From the NCBI RefSeq assembly GCF_900109355.1, contig NZ_FOBF01000004.1, positions 186,001-250,000 of the forward strand: a DNA stretch of 64,000 nt, written 5' to 3'. Each line of letters starts with the position of its first letter. The stretch's first letter is position 1. This document shows, one piece after another, positions 8,397-16,147 of this stretch. The position numbers and the translations under genes were made by a program. Below the pieces are notes generated by a model, which was given only the letters and a program-made list of their open reading frames with translations, had not been told where the DNA came from and did no database searches. This stretch comes from Nonomuraea pusilla (GTDB lineage: Bacteria > Actinomycetota > Actinomycetes > Streptosporangiales > Streptosporangiaceae).

Positions 8397-9560
8397 GTGA
8401 GCCCGCGGGTCCTGCTCTTCACCGGCAAGGGCGGCGTCGGCAAGACGACGGCGGCCGCCGCCACCGCCACGCTCGCGGCCCGCCGCGGGCTCAAGACGCT
8501 GATCGTCTCCACCGACACCGCCCACTCGCTGGCCGACGCGCTCGGCGTCCCGCCCGGCGAGGTCGCGCCCGGCCTGCACCTGCACCAGGTCGACACGCAG
8601 CGGACCCTGGAGCGCCACTGGGGCGAGCTGCAGGAGTACGCGAGGGGCGTCCTGACCGACCTGGGGCTCGACGAGATCACCTCCGAGGAGATCACCGTCC
8701 TGCCCGGGGCCGAGGAGATCATCGCGCTGCTGGAGCTGCGCGAGCACGCCCGCGCCGGACGCTGGGACGTCATCGTCGTCGACTGCGCGCCCACCGCCGA
8801 GACGCTGCGGCTGCTCGCGCTGCCCGAGGCGCTCGACTGGCACGTCACCAGGCTGCTGCCGCTCGGCCGCAGGCTGGTCAGGCTGGTCGCGCCGTTCGTG
8901 CGCGGCGTCGCGCACGTCAGCGCGCCCGGCGACCAGGTCGTCGACGCGGGCGAGCGCTTCCACCGCGGCCTGATGGAGGTGCGCGAGCTGCTCACCGGCG
9001 ACAACGCGTCCGTCCGGCTGGTGCTCACGCCTGAGGCGGTGGTGCTCGCCGAGGCCAGGCGCACCCTCACCTCGCTCAACCTGTACGGCTACCGGGTCGA
9101 CGCCGTCATCGCCAACCGGGTCTTCCCCGCGGAGGGCGCCGACGAGTGGCGCGCCCAGTGGGTGTCGGCGCAGTCCAGGCTGCTGGCCGAGGCCGAGGAG
9201 TCGTTCGCGCCGCTGCCCGTCCACGTGGTCCCGTACCTGCCGGCCGAGCCCGTCGGCAAGGACGCGCTGGCCGACGTCGGGGCCCGGCTCTACGGCGAGA
9301 GCGACCCGTTCGCGCCGCCCGCGGTCGAGCCGCCGCTGCGGCTGACGGCCGACGAGCTGACCCTCGCCCTGCCCGGGGCCGACCGCGAGGACGTCGACCT
9401 GGCCCGCAAGGGGGACGAGCTGATCGTCACCGCGGGGCCGTACCGGCGCGTCCTCGCGCTGCCCGCCGCGCTGGCCCGCAGGAAGATCGCCGGCGCCGTG
9501 CTCCGCGACGGCCTTCTCCAGGTACGGTTCACCTCGGGGAGCGAATCGGGCGGCGCCTGA
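8397..9560 (+). CDS. ArsA/Get3-family ATPase with C-terminal HSP20-like domain
   Basis: 387 residues. Residues 1-300 are an ArsA/Get3-type P-loop ATPase: deviant Walker A GKGGVGKTT near the N-terminus, switch I STDTAHSL, Walker B-like VIVVDCAPTAETLRLL. Residues 315-380 form the small beta domain seen in many actinobacterial ArsA proteins (ArsA_HSP20), with ELTLALPGADREDVDL. No arsenite-binding Cys cluster is evident, so an arsenic role is unlikely; a lipid- or membrane-protein-handling role with the SRPBCC partner is inference. GTG start at 8397, coupled to the SRPBCC gene. The ortholog in M. tuberculosis is probably Rv2184c. Confidence 0.88.
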   Translation: MSPRVLLFTGKGGVGKTTAAAATATLAARRGLKTLIVSTDTAHSLADALGVPPGEVAPGLHLHQVDTQRTLERHWGELQEYARGVLTDLGLDEITSEEITVLPGAEEIIALLELREHARAGRWDVIVVDCAPTAETLRLLALPEALDWHVTRLLPLGRRLVRLVAPFVRGVAHVSAPGDQVVDAGERFHRGLMEVRELLTGDNASVRLVLTPEAVVLAEARRTLTSLNLYGYRVDAVIANRVFPAEGADEWRAQWVSAQSRLLAEAEESFAPLPVHVVPYLPAEPVGKDALADVGARLYGESDPFAPPAVEPPLRLTADELTLALPGADREDVDLARKGDELIVTAGPYRRVLALPAALARRKIAGAVLRDGLLQVRFTSGSESGGA

Positions 9561-9599
9561 GCCCCCGCGACGCGCGACCCCACAGGCAGGGAGGGCCAC

Positions 9600-10109
9600 A
9601 TGACCGAGAGCAACGACAGAGATCCGGGCAGGGACCCGAACAGGGAGCCCGGCGACTCCCGCAGGGAGCCGGGCAGAGACCCGATCGGCACCGTCGCCGA
9701 CGAGGCACGCAAGCTGTTCGAGGCGCTCCAGGACCGCGCCACCCGCGAGGTCGGCAAGACCGTGCTCAACTCCTTCACCGGCGGCTCCTTCTCCGGCCGC
9801 TCCTCCTCCGGGGGCGGGCGCGAGCGCGACGTGTGGAGCGAGGCGGTGTCGGAGCCGCACGACGAGTACATCTGCCGCGCCTGCCCGGTCTGCCGCGCGA
9901 TCGCCGCGCAGCGCGAGTCGGGCTCCGACGTGGCCGGCCACCTGGCGGCGGCGGGCGGCGAGCTGTTCGCCGCCGTGCGCGGGGCGTTCGACGCCCTCAG
10001 CAGGCCCGCGCCGCGCGGCCCCCGAGACAGGACCCCCGGCGCCCGCGACGACCGCGACGACGCGAGCGGGCACGGCCGGGACAACGTGGAACACATCGAC
10101 CTCGGATAG
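9600..10109 (+). CDS. Uncharacterised protein with CxxCxxC motif (DUF5304-like)
   Basis: 169 residues. The first 35 are an Arg/Asp/Pro-rich disordered tail with degenerate REPG repeats. A helical segment (about 38-60) and a Gly/Ser linker follow, then YICRACPVCRAI (about 95-106), a CxxCxxC cluster that may hold zinc. The tail is again charged and disordered. It resembles DUF5304 proteins found beside ArsA-like and glucokinase genes in streptomycetes; the family name is from memory. It lies in an operon with the ArsA gene upstream and glkA downstream. No function can be assigned. Confidence 0.75.
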   Translation: MTESNDRDPGRDPNREPGDSRREPGRDPIGTVADEARKLFEALQDRATREVGKTVLNSFTGGSFSGRSSSGGGRERDVWSEAVSEPHDEYICRACPVCRAIAAQRESGSDVAGHLAAAGGELFAAVRGAFDALSRPAPRGPRDRTPGARDDRDDASGHGRDNVEHIDLG

Positions 10110-10121
10110 GGGGCGCGGGGC

Positions 10122-11054
10122 ATGCTCACGATCGGTGTCGACATCGGCGGGACGAAGGTCGCCGCAGGCGTCGTGGACGACCAGGGCCAGATCGTCGCGC
10201 ACACCCTCAGGCCCACCGCCGCCGACCGGCCCGACGTGGTCGCCCAGACCGTCGCCGAGGTGGTGGGCGAGCTGTCGGCGGGCAGGGACGTCGAGGCCGT
10301 CGGCGTCGGCGCCGCCGGGTTCGTCGACGAGACCCGGTCCATCGTGCGCTTCGCCCCCAACCTCGCCTGGCGCGAGGAGCCGCTGCAGAAGAAGATCGCC
10401 GGCCTGGTCGGCCTGCCGGTCGTCATCGAGAACGACGCCAACGCCATGGCCTGGGGCGAGACCAGGTTCGGCGCCGGGCGCGGGCAGTCCCATGTCGTCT
10501 GCCTGACCCTGGGCACCGGCATCGGCGGCGGCCTCGTCTTCGACGGGCGGCTCTACCGGGGCCGCTGGGGCATGGGCGCCGAGCTGGGCCACATGCAGGT
10601 CGTCCGCGACGGGCGGCTGTGCGGCTGCGGCAACCGCGGCTGCTGGGAGCAGTACGCCAGCGGCAACGCCCTGGTCAAGGCGGCCAGGGAGATCGCCGAG
10701 GTGCAGCCGGAGCGGGCCAGGATCCTGCTCGGGCTGTCGGGCGGCACGATCGAGGGCGAGGAGGTCACCGAGGCCGCCCGGCAGGGCGACACCGCGTCCC
10801 TCGCGGCGTTCGCCGAGCTGGCCGAGTGGCTCGGGCAGGGCATGGCCGACCTCGCCGCCATCCTCGACCCCGGCTGCTTCATCGTCGGCGGCGGCGTGTC
10901 CCGCGCCGCCGACCTGTTCATCGACCGGGCCCGCGAGGAGTTCGCGCGGCGGCTCACCGGGCGTGAGCACCGGCCCTTCGCGGAGGTCCGCCTGGCCGAG
11001 CTGGGCGCGTCCGCCGGCGTCGTCGGGGCCGCCGACCTGGCCAGGCACCGCTAG
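10122..11054 (+). CDS. glkA: ROK-family glucokinase
   Basis: 310 residues. ATP-dependent glucose phosphorylation; in Streptomyces GlkA is also required for carbon catabolite repression. The N-terminal phosphate-binding loop DIGGTKVAAG, a catalytic Asp in IENDANAMAWGE, the glycine-rich GTGIGGGL, and the ROK signature ELGHMQV followed by the zinc knuckle CGCGNRGCWEQ (four Cys/His ligands) are all visible. ATG at 10122 after a G-rich stretch. It is 12 bases from the DUF5304-like gene, so they are co-transcribed, as in streptomycetes. Confidence 0.95.
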   Translation: MLTIGVDIGGTKVAAGVVDDQGQIVAHTLRPTAADRPDVVAQTVAEVVGELSAGRDVEAVGVGAAGFVDETRSIVRFAPNLAWREEPLQKKIAGLVGLPVVIENDANAMAWGETRFGAGRGQSHVVCLTLGTGIGGGLVFDGRLYRGRWGMGAELGHMQVVRDGRLCGCGNRGCWEQYASGNALVKAAREIAEVQPERARILLGLSGGTIEGEEVTEAARQGDTASLAAFAELAEWLGQGMADLAAILDPGCFIVGGGVSRAADLFIDRAREEFARRLTGREHRPFAEVRLAELGASAGVVGAADLARHR

Positions 11055-11119
11055 ACCAGCGCGCCCCGCCGCCTGTGGACGTCCACGACCCGCCCCCGGC
11101 CCCGCGCGGGGGCGCGTAC

Positions 11120-11815
11120 GTGACCGTGCGGGTGGCCACGTACAACGTGCGCGGCCTGCGCGACGACCGGGCCGCGCTCGCCCGCGTCCTCACCGCCCTG
11201 CGCGCCGACGTCGTGTGCCTGCAGGAGGCGCCCAGGTTCCTGCTCTCCGGGGCCAGGCGGCGGGCGCTGGCCGCCACGGCCGGGCTGCGCCTGGCCACCC
11301 CCGGACGGGTCGGCGGCGTGGCCGTGCTGGCGGGCCCCCGGGCGCGGGTGCTGGACGCGCGGCTGCACCGGCTGCGGGTGTTCGCCGGGCTGGAGGCGCG
11401 CGCCCTCGCCGTCGCCGTGCTGGACGTCGAGGGCGCGAGGCTCGCCGTCGGCTCCCTCCACCTCGACCTGAACGGCTCGGCCAGGCTCCACCACGCGAGC
11501 GAGGCGGCGGCGCTGATGGAGCGCGCCGCGGCCGCGCACGACGCCTCCGTGGTGCTCGCGGGCGACGTCAACGAGCAGGCTCACCAGCCCGCCTGGCGCT
11601 ACCTGGCGGCCCGGCTGGCCGACTGCTACCCGGCCGCCCCGGAGGGCGACGGCCTGACCTTCACCGCCCGCCGGCCCGCCGAGCGCATCGACGCCGTCTT
11701 CGCCGCGCCCGGCGTCCGCGTGGTGTCCTGCGGAGGGGCGCAGGCGGCCCCGTCGGACCTGACGGCCGCCAGCGACCACCTGCCCGTGGTCGCTGAGCTG
11801 GGATTGCGCCCCTGA
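11120..11815 (+). CDS. Endonuclease/exonuclease/phosphatase (EEP) family protein
   Basis: About 231 residues from the GTG at 11120; a GTG at 11075 would add 15 Pro-rich residues that look non-homologous. EEP-fold motifs are clear: VATYNVRG at the start, VVCLQEAP (catalytic Glu), LAGDVNEQ (GDxN), and C-terminal SDHLPVVAE (SDH). The enzyme cleaves phosphodiester or phosphomonoester bonds in nucleic acid or lipid head groups; the substrate is not evident. No signal peptide, so it is probably cytoplasmic. It follows glkA closely. Confidence 0.85.
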   Translation: MTVRVATYNVRGLRDDRAALARVLTALRADVVCLQEAPRFLLSGARRRALAATAGLRLATPGRVGGVAVLAGPRARVLDARLHRLRVFAGLEARALAVAVLDVEGARLAVGSLHLDLNGSARLHHASEAAALMERAAAAHDASVVLAGDVNEQAHQPAWRYLAARLADCYPAAPEGDGLTFTARRPAERIDAVFAAPGVRVVSCGGAQAAPSDLTAASDHLPVVAELGLRP

Positions 11816-11852
11816 CGGGCGAGCGCCGCCGCGCAGCCCGTAGCATTTGCTC

Positions 11853-12962
11853 ATGACCCGTCGCTCTCAGCGGCGTGCGCTCACCTTGATCCTGGCGGCG
11901 TCCGTGGCCGTGCCGCCGGTCACGCCTGCCGCGCATGCCGATCCCGGCCCGTCGGTCGAGGCGTGGCAGCGGTCCACGAGCGTGCGGCTCGCGGCCGACG
12001 GCTCGCTGTCCGACGTGCTCGCCCTGTCGGGGGGCGACGTGTGGGCGGTCGGCCAGCAGGAGATCTGGGACGTCTGGAAGAACCGCGGCACGATCCGCCA
12101 CTGGAACGGCAGCGCCTGGACGGAGGTGCCGGTGAGCGACGCCACGGCCGCGGGCAACCTGCGCGCCCTGGCCGCCGCCGGGGCCTCCGACGTGTGGGCC
12201 GTCGGCGACGGGCACGACGGGCTGCCGTACCTCGCCCACGGCGACGTGAACGGCTTCGAACGGGTCAGGGCGCAGGGGCTGCGGGCCGGCGACTGGCTCG
12301 GCGGCGTCGACGCCAGGCAGGGCAAGGTCGTGGCGGTCGGCAGCCGCGAGCGCAACGGCCTCATCCTCACCGGCCAGAACGGCGGGTGGACGGTGCAGGA
12401 GACCAAGGAGACCGGCGCCCTGTACGCGGTGTCGGGCGGCTTCGCCGTCGGCGACACCGGCAGCGAACCACTGGTCATGCGCTACGCCGACGGCGCGTGG
12501 AAGGCCATGCGCCTGCCCGACGTGCCCGGCGGCTACCTGCGTGACGTGCAGGTCGACAGCCCCAGGCGGGCCGTCGCCGTCGGCGGCGTCTACCGAGGGC
12601 CCGGCGACATCAGCCCGCTCGTCCTCACCTGGAACGGCAAGCAGTGGAGGGAGCAGCGGCTGCCCGACTCCGGCGCCCGCCTGTACGGCGTCACCGGCGA
12701 CGGCAAGGGCCGCTACTGGATGGCCGGGTACGACCCGGCGCACGCCGCCGAGCCGTTCACGCTGCGCTGCGAGAAGGACGCCTGCGAGATCATCAGGGGC
12801 CGGGCCGAGAAGGGCAGGAGCAGCGTGCGGCTCCAGGCCCTCGCGTACCTGCCGGGCAAGGGCGCGGTGTGGGCCGTGGGGCACGCGGTCGACTCCGCCG
12901 ACCGCTACACCGACGTCGTCGAGTCGTTCGCGCTCAAGGGCAGCTCGTCCCGCGACTCCTGA
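11853..12962 (+). CDS. Secreted beta-propeller-like protein with DVWAVG repeats
   Basis: 369 residues. A signal peptide covers roughly residues 1-30 (RR near the start, then a hydrophobic core ending AHA), possibly Tat-compatible. The mature part repeats a motif of about 45-50 residues in which DVWAVG recurs (GGDVWAVG, SDVWAVG, GAVWAVG) with WNG-type strands, as in Kelch or galactose-oxidase-like propellers. No enzymatic residues are recognised. The -10 TAGCAT (11841-11846) is six bases before ATG 11853, so leaderless translation is likely; the in-frame TTG at 11847 is less plausible. Confidence 0.75.
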   Translation: MTRRSQRRALTLILAASVAVPPVTPAAHADPGPSVEAWQRSTSVRLAADGSLSDVLALSGGDVWAVGQQEIWDVWKNRGTIRHWNGSAWTEVPVSDATAAGNLRALAAAGASDVWAVGDGHDGLPYLAHGDVNGFERVRAQGLRAGDWLGGVDARQGKVVAVGSRERNGLILTGQNGGWTVQETKETGALYAVSGGFAVGDTGSEPLVMRYADGAWKAMRLPDVPGGYLRDVQVDSPRRAVAVGGVYRGPGDISPLVLTWNGKQWREQRLPDSGARLYGVTGDGKGRYWMAGYDPAHAAEPFTLRCEKDACEIIRGRAEKGRSSVRLQALAYLPGKGAVWAVGHAVDSADRYTDVVESFALKGSSSRDS

Positions 12963-12989
12963 CGCCGGCCCCGGCCCCCCGGGGCGCTG

Positions 12990-13469
12990 TCAGAGGACGG
13001 CGCCGTCGTCCCAGCCCGAGTCGTTGGGCGGGCCGTCGCCCATGCGCACCACCAGCGCGACGAACCCCCCGATGAAGGCCGCGACCGCCGTGAACAGCGC
13101 CCAGCCCTCCATCTGCCAGCTCGCCATGGCCGCCACCAGGAGGTAGGCGGGGCCGCCGAACAGCGCCACCCAGGCCAGCTTGGTCGGCAGGTCGAGCTTG
13201 GGCAGCGGGGGAGGGGGCGGCGGCTCGTAGTGGCCTTCGTCCTCGTCGTCGGGGTCGCCCGCGTCGACGCCGGGGCCGGGCGGCTCGGCGTACGGCCCGT
13301 GACCCGCCGGCTCGGGCTCCTCCGGTGGCCGCACCACCCTGCGCGTGGGCTCCGGCGGCAGGTTCTCGCTGTCGGGCCACGGCTGGTCGGCCGAGTCGCG
13401 CTCGGCTGTGTCGTTGAAGGACGCGACGATCTGCCGCCAGACCTCGTCCTCGTCACTCTGGGGCGTCAC
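12990..13469 (-). CDS. Small acidic two-span membrane protein of unknown function
   Basis: 159 residues. The N-terminal 90 residues are acidic and Pro-rich (including a run of six prolines near 87-92) and cytoplasmic-looking, starting with VWRQIVASFND. Two hydrophobic spans follow, KLAWVALFGGPAYLLVAAM and ALFTAVAAFIGGFVALVV. The C-tail is short and acidic. I do not recognise the family. It is convergent with the propeller gene and starts 46 bases after the esterase stop in the same orientation. Confidence 0.7.
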   Translation of the reverse strand: MTPQSDEDEVWRQIVASFNDTAERDSADQPWPDSENLPPEPTRRVVRPPEEPEPAGHGPYAEPPGPGVDAGDPDDEDEGHYEPPPPPPLPKLDLPTKLAWVALFGGPAYLLVAAMASWQMEGWALFTAVAAFIGGFVALVVRMGDGPPNDSGWDDGAVL

Positions 13470-13515
13470 CTAGATGGGCCTCTCCGCAGCGATCGCGACT
13501 TCCCCCTGGGTGCGA

Positions 13516-14274
13516 TCAGTCCCTCTGCAAGGGTACCGAGGCATGCGCACGGATGAAGTCGAGGCTCCCGGCAAAGATCCTGTCGGCATCGTTGTCCAGC
13601 GTCGCAACATGGTAGCTATCGGTAAGCTCCTCGATCGTGGCCTGGGGGACCTTCCGGCGGATGATCGCCACACTGGTGGGTTTCACCACGTGGTCCTCCG
13701 TGCTGTGGAAGACCAGCAGCGGCTGCGTCACCTTCGCCAGGTCGGCCTGCACCAGCGACCACAGCCGCGGCAGCGACGCCGCGGCCTTCACCGGGGTGCG
13801 GGTGTAGCCCAGCTCGGTCACGCCGGGTTTCTTGACGTCGCCCGCCACTCCGGGCACCGACGGCAGGAACCACTTCAGCACCGGCGCGAGCCGCAGCAGC
13901 GGCACGTCGTTCGCGATCGACGGGTTGACCGCGATCACGCCCCTGATCGCCTCGCCGTGCACCTCGGCGAGCCGCAGCGCCAGGCAGCCGCCCAGCGACA
14001 GGCCCGCCACGAACACGTCGGCGCAGCGCCCCCTGAGGTCCTCGAACGCCTTCTCCACCTCGGCGTACCAGTCTTCCCAGCGGGTACGGTTCATCTCCTG
14101 CCATCTCGTTCCGTGGCCGGGCTGGCGGGGCAGTGACACGGACACGCCGTGCCCCGCGAGGAACTCGCCCCAGGGCCGCAGCGACTGCGGGGTGCCGGTG
14201 AACCCGTGGCACAGCAGCACACCGACCTGGCCTGCTTGGTGGTGGTAGGGCTCCGCGCCTGGCATGAGCGGCAT
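13516..14274 (-). CDS. Alpha/beta-hydrolase, carboxylesterase Est30-like
   Basis: 252 residues. The oxyanion region HGFTGTP, nucleophile elbow GLSLGG (Ser), acid HSTEDHVV (Asp) and DSYHVATLD (His) form the catalytic triad of small bacterial carboxylesterases and monoglyceride lipases. The ATG at 14272-14274 has GGAGG with seven bases' spacing on the minus strand; longer frames reaching 14322 lack such a site. It diverges from the acyltransferase gene, with a perfect 17-bp palindrome between them, and both enzymes act on lipid esters. Confidence 0.88.
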   Translation of the reverse strand: MPLMPGAEPYHHQAGQVGVLLCHGFTGTPQSLRPWGEFLAGHGVSVSLPRQPGHGTRWQEMNRTRWEDWYAEVEKAFEDLRGRCADVFVAGLSLGGCLALRLAEVHGEAIRGVIAVNPSIANDVPLLRLAPVLKWFLPSVPGVAGDVKKPGVTELGYTRTPVKAAASLPRLWSLVQADLAKVTQPLLVFHSTEDHVVKPTSVAIIRRKVPQATIEELTDSYHVATLDNDADRIFAGSLDFIRAHASVPLQRD

Positions 14275-14359
14275 AACAGCACCTCCGTGGAATTTCATCC
14301 CGGAACTGCCCGATCGTCGCACGTTCTGAGGGGATTGTGCGAGAGCGGGTGTAGGAGCA

Positions 14360-14376
14360 TCCCATCCGGGATGGGA
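14360..14376. promoter_or_regulatory. Perfect palindrome between esterase and acyltransferase genes
   Basis: TCCCATCC-G-GGATGGGA, 8-bp arms with a single central base, lies in the divergent promoter region. It looks like a dimeric regulator operator. No cognate regulator is adjacent. Confidence 0.5.
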
Positions 14377-14423
14377 AGATGACTCTGCTTGCCGACAATA
14401 TGACGAAGAGAAGAGGTGGCCGC

Positions 14424-15131
14424 GTGTTCTACTGGGTGGTCAAGGCCATCTTGGGGCCGTTCCTCCACGTCGTCTTCCGGCCGTGGGCGGAAGGGGTGGA
14501 GAACGTGCCGAAGCAGGGCCCGGCCATCCTGGCGGGAAACCACCTGTCGTTCGCCGACCACTTCTTCGGGCCCCTCCACCTGCGCCGCAAGGTCATCTCG
14601 CTCGGCAAGTCCGACTACTTCACCGGGCGCGGGATCAAGGGCTTCTTCACCCGCATGTTCTTCAGCGGCGTCGGCACCGTGCCCATCGACCGCTCCGGCG
14701 GCAAGGCGAGCGAGGCGGCGCTGCGCACCGGTCTGCGCATCCTGCGCGAGGGCGACGTCCTCGGCATCTACCCCGAGGGCACCCGCTCGCCCGACGGCCG
14801 CCTCTACAAGGGCAAGACCGGCGTGGCCAGGCTGGCGCTCATGTCGCGCGCGCCGGTCATCCCGTGGGCCATGGTCAACACCTTCGAGATGATGCCGCCC
14901 GGCCGTCCGGTGCCCAAGCTCGGCATCCGCCCGGGCGTCAGGTTCGGCAAGCCGCTCGACTTCTCCCGTTACTACGGCATGGAGGACGACCGGCTCGTGC
15001 TGCGCGCCGTGACCGACGAGATCATGTACGCCCTCATGGAGCTGTCCGGCCAGGAGTACGTCGACAAGTACGCCGCCAGCGCCAAGGTCGAGATGGAGCG
15101 CGCGGCCCGCGCGGCCGCCGCCAGGCAGTAG
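14424..15131 (+). CDS. Lysophospholipid acyltransferase (PlsC-like)
   Basis: About 235 residues. The acyltransferase signatures are present: NHLSFAD (HxxxxD) near residue 40, a GVGTVPIDRSGG block, and YPEGTRSPDG. The enzyme probably transfers an acyl chain from acyl-CoA or acyl-ACP to lysophosphatidate or a related lipid at the membrane. The GTG at 14424 (MFYWVVKAI) has GAGG about seven bases upstream; starts at 14379 and 14400 would add a short polar tail. It corresponds in position to Rv2182c of M. tuberculosis. Confidence 0.88.
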   Translation: MFYWVVKAILGPFLHVVFRPWAEGVENVPKQGPAILAGNHLSFADHFFGPLHLRRKVISLGKSDYFTGRGIKGFFTRMFFSGVGTVPIDRSGGKASEAALRTGLRILREGDVLGIYPEGTRSPDGRLYKGKTGVARLALMSRAPVIPWAMVNTFEMMPPGRPVPKLGIRPGVRFGKPLDFSRYYGMEDDRLVLRAVTDEIMYALMELSGQEYVDKYAASAKVEMERAARAAAARQ

Positions 15132-15178
15132 GGCCGCCGCGGCGGCGCGTCCCAGGCCCGGTGGGGTTCCCCGGGCCG

Positions 15179-15634
15179 TCAGGTGCGCAGGGCCCGCTCC
15201 GTCTTCGTCATGGCGGTCGTCATCGTCTCCAGCTCGGCGCGGCTGAGCCGGTCGATGAGGTAGGCCCGCACCACCTCCAGGTGCCCCGGCGCGACCCGCT
15301 CCAGGCAGCGCCGCCCCGCGTCCGTGAGCACGGCGAGCACGCCGCGCTCGTCCGACGGGCACGTCGCCCGCTCCACCAGCCCCGCCTTCTCGAGCTGGGT
15401 GATCTGGTACGTCAGCGCGCTCTTCGACACCACCACGCCCCTGGCCAGCTCCGTCATGCGCATGCTGCGCCCCGGGGCGTCCGCCAGCCGCACCAGGATC
15501 TCGTACTGCGGGTGGGTGAGCCCCGCAGCGGCCTTGAGCTGCTCCTCGATGCGGCGTTCGAGGAGGTGGGAGGTGGACAGGAAGGCCCGCCACGCGGCCA
15601 TCTCCGTCTCGTCGAGCCACCGGATGTCCGTCAC
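15179..15634 (-). CDS. MarR family transcriptional regulator
   Basis: 151 residues with the winged helix-turn-helix of MarR: YEILVRLADAPGRSMRMTELARG then SKSALTYQITQLEKAGLVER and the wing CPSDERGVLAVLT. Dimerisation helices flank it. TACACT on the minus strand (15641-15646) lies six bases before the GTG start, a leaderless arrangement. It diverges from a DoxX gene, and two identical palindromes occupy the shared region, so it very probably represses both genes and responds to a small phenolic or quinone-like ligand (inference). Confidence 0.9.
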   Translation of the reverse strand: MTDIRWLDETEMAAWRAFLSTSHLLERRIEEQLKAAAGLTHPQYEILVRLADAPGRSMRMTELARGVVVSKSALTYQITQLEKAGLVERATCPSDERGVLAVLTDAGRRCLERVAPGHLEVVRAYLIDRLSRAELETMTTAMTKTERALRT

Positions 15635-15640
15635 GGGCCA

Positions 15641-15698
15641 AGTGTACTTGTTGTTCAGATTTGAACTTTAGGGCTAGAGTGCTTGTTCAAATCTGAAC
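15641..15698. promoter_or_regulatory. Divergent marR-doxX promoters with two MarR-type operators
   Basis: Two 14-bp sites, GTTCAGATTTGAAC (15653-15666) and GTTCAAATCTGAAC (15685-15698), are exact reverse complements of each other and each nearly palindromic. Their centres are 32 bp apart, three helical turns. The doxX promoter reads TTGTTC (15651-15656), 18 bases, TAGAGT (15675-15680). The marR -10 is TACACT at 15641-15646 on the minus strand. Site 1 overlaps the doxX -35 and site 2 lies just past its -10, a repressor layout. Confidence 0.8.
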
Positions 15699-15718
15699 TA
15701 CTTTTCGAGGAGGTCGCC

Positions 15719-16147
15719 ATGACCGACCACGCGCGTCCCGTCGCACTCCTGCTCGCCCGGGTGGCCGTCGGAGCGGTCTTCCTGGTGCACGGGTACCAGA
15801 AGTTCGCCACGATGGGCATCGCGGGGACGACCCAGTTCTTCCAGTCCGCCGGGGTGCCGCTGCCCGGCGTCGCCGCACCCGTGGTGGCCGTGCTGGAGGT
15901 GGTGGGCGGCCTCGCCCTGATCCTCGGCGCGGCGCTGCCCGTCGCCGGCGCCCTGCTGGCGCTCGACATGCTGGGCGCCGTCGTGTTCGTCCACGGCCAG
16001 AACGGCTTCGGCGCCGGGGATGGCGGCTACGAGTTCGTGCTGACCCTGGCCGCCGCCAGCCTGGCCGTCGGCTTCACCGGCGGAGGCGCGCTCGCGCTCG
16101 ACGCCCTGCTCGGCCGCCGCCGCACCCCCGAACGCGCCGCCGCCTAG
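15719..16147 (+). CDS. DoxX family membrane protein
   Basis: 142 residues, four hydrophobic helices with the DoxX features LLLARVAVGAVFLVHGYQK and GVAAPVVAVLEVVGGLALI, and a Gly/Asp-rich loop between spans 3 and 4 (GQNGFGAGDGGYEF). The family is linked to thiosulfate:quinone or redox-stress functions in membranes; the exact role is uncertain. The ATG at 15719 follows GAGGAGG. An in-frame start at 15683 would lie within the operator. It is controlled with the divergent MarR gene and converges with the LysR gene, sharing the four bases CTAG for both stop codons. Confidence 0.87.
   Translation: MTDHARPVALLLARVAVGAVFLVHGYQKFATMGIAGTTQFFQSAGVPLPGVAAPVVAVLEVVGGLALILGAALPVAGALLALDMLGAVVFVHGQNGFGAGDGGYEFVLTLAAASLAVGFTGGGALALDALLGRRRTPERAAA

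Noticed and set aside
8370..11048. Long open frame of 892 codons on the minus strand
   Set aside because: It lies opposite the ArsA, DUF5304-like and glucokinase genes, has no family features and shows the Gly/Arg/Ala/Pro composition of a GC-skewed antisense shadow.
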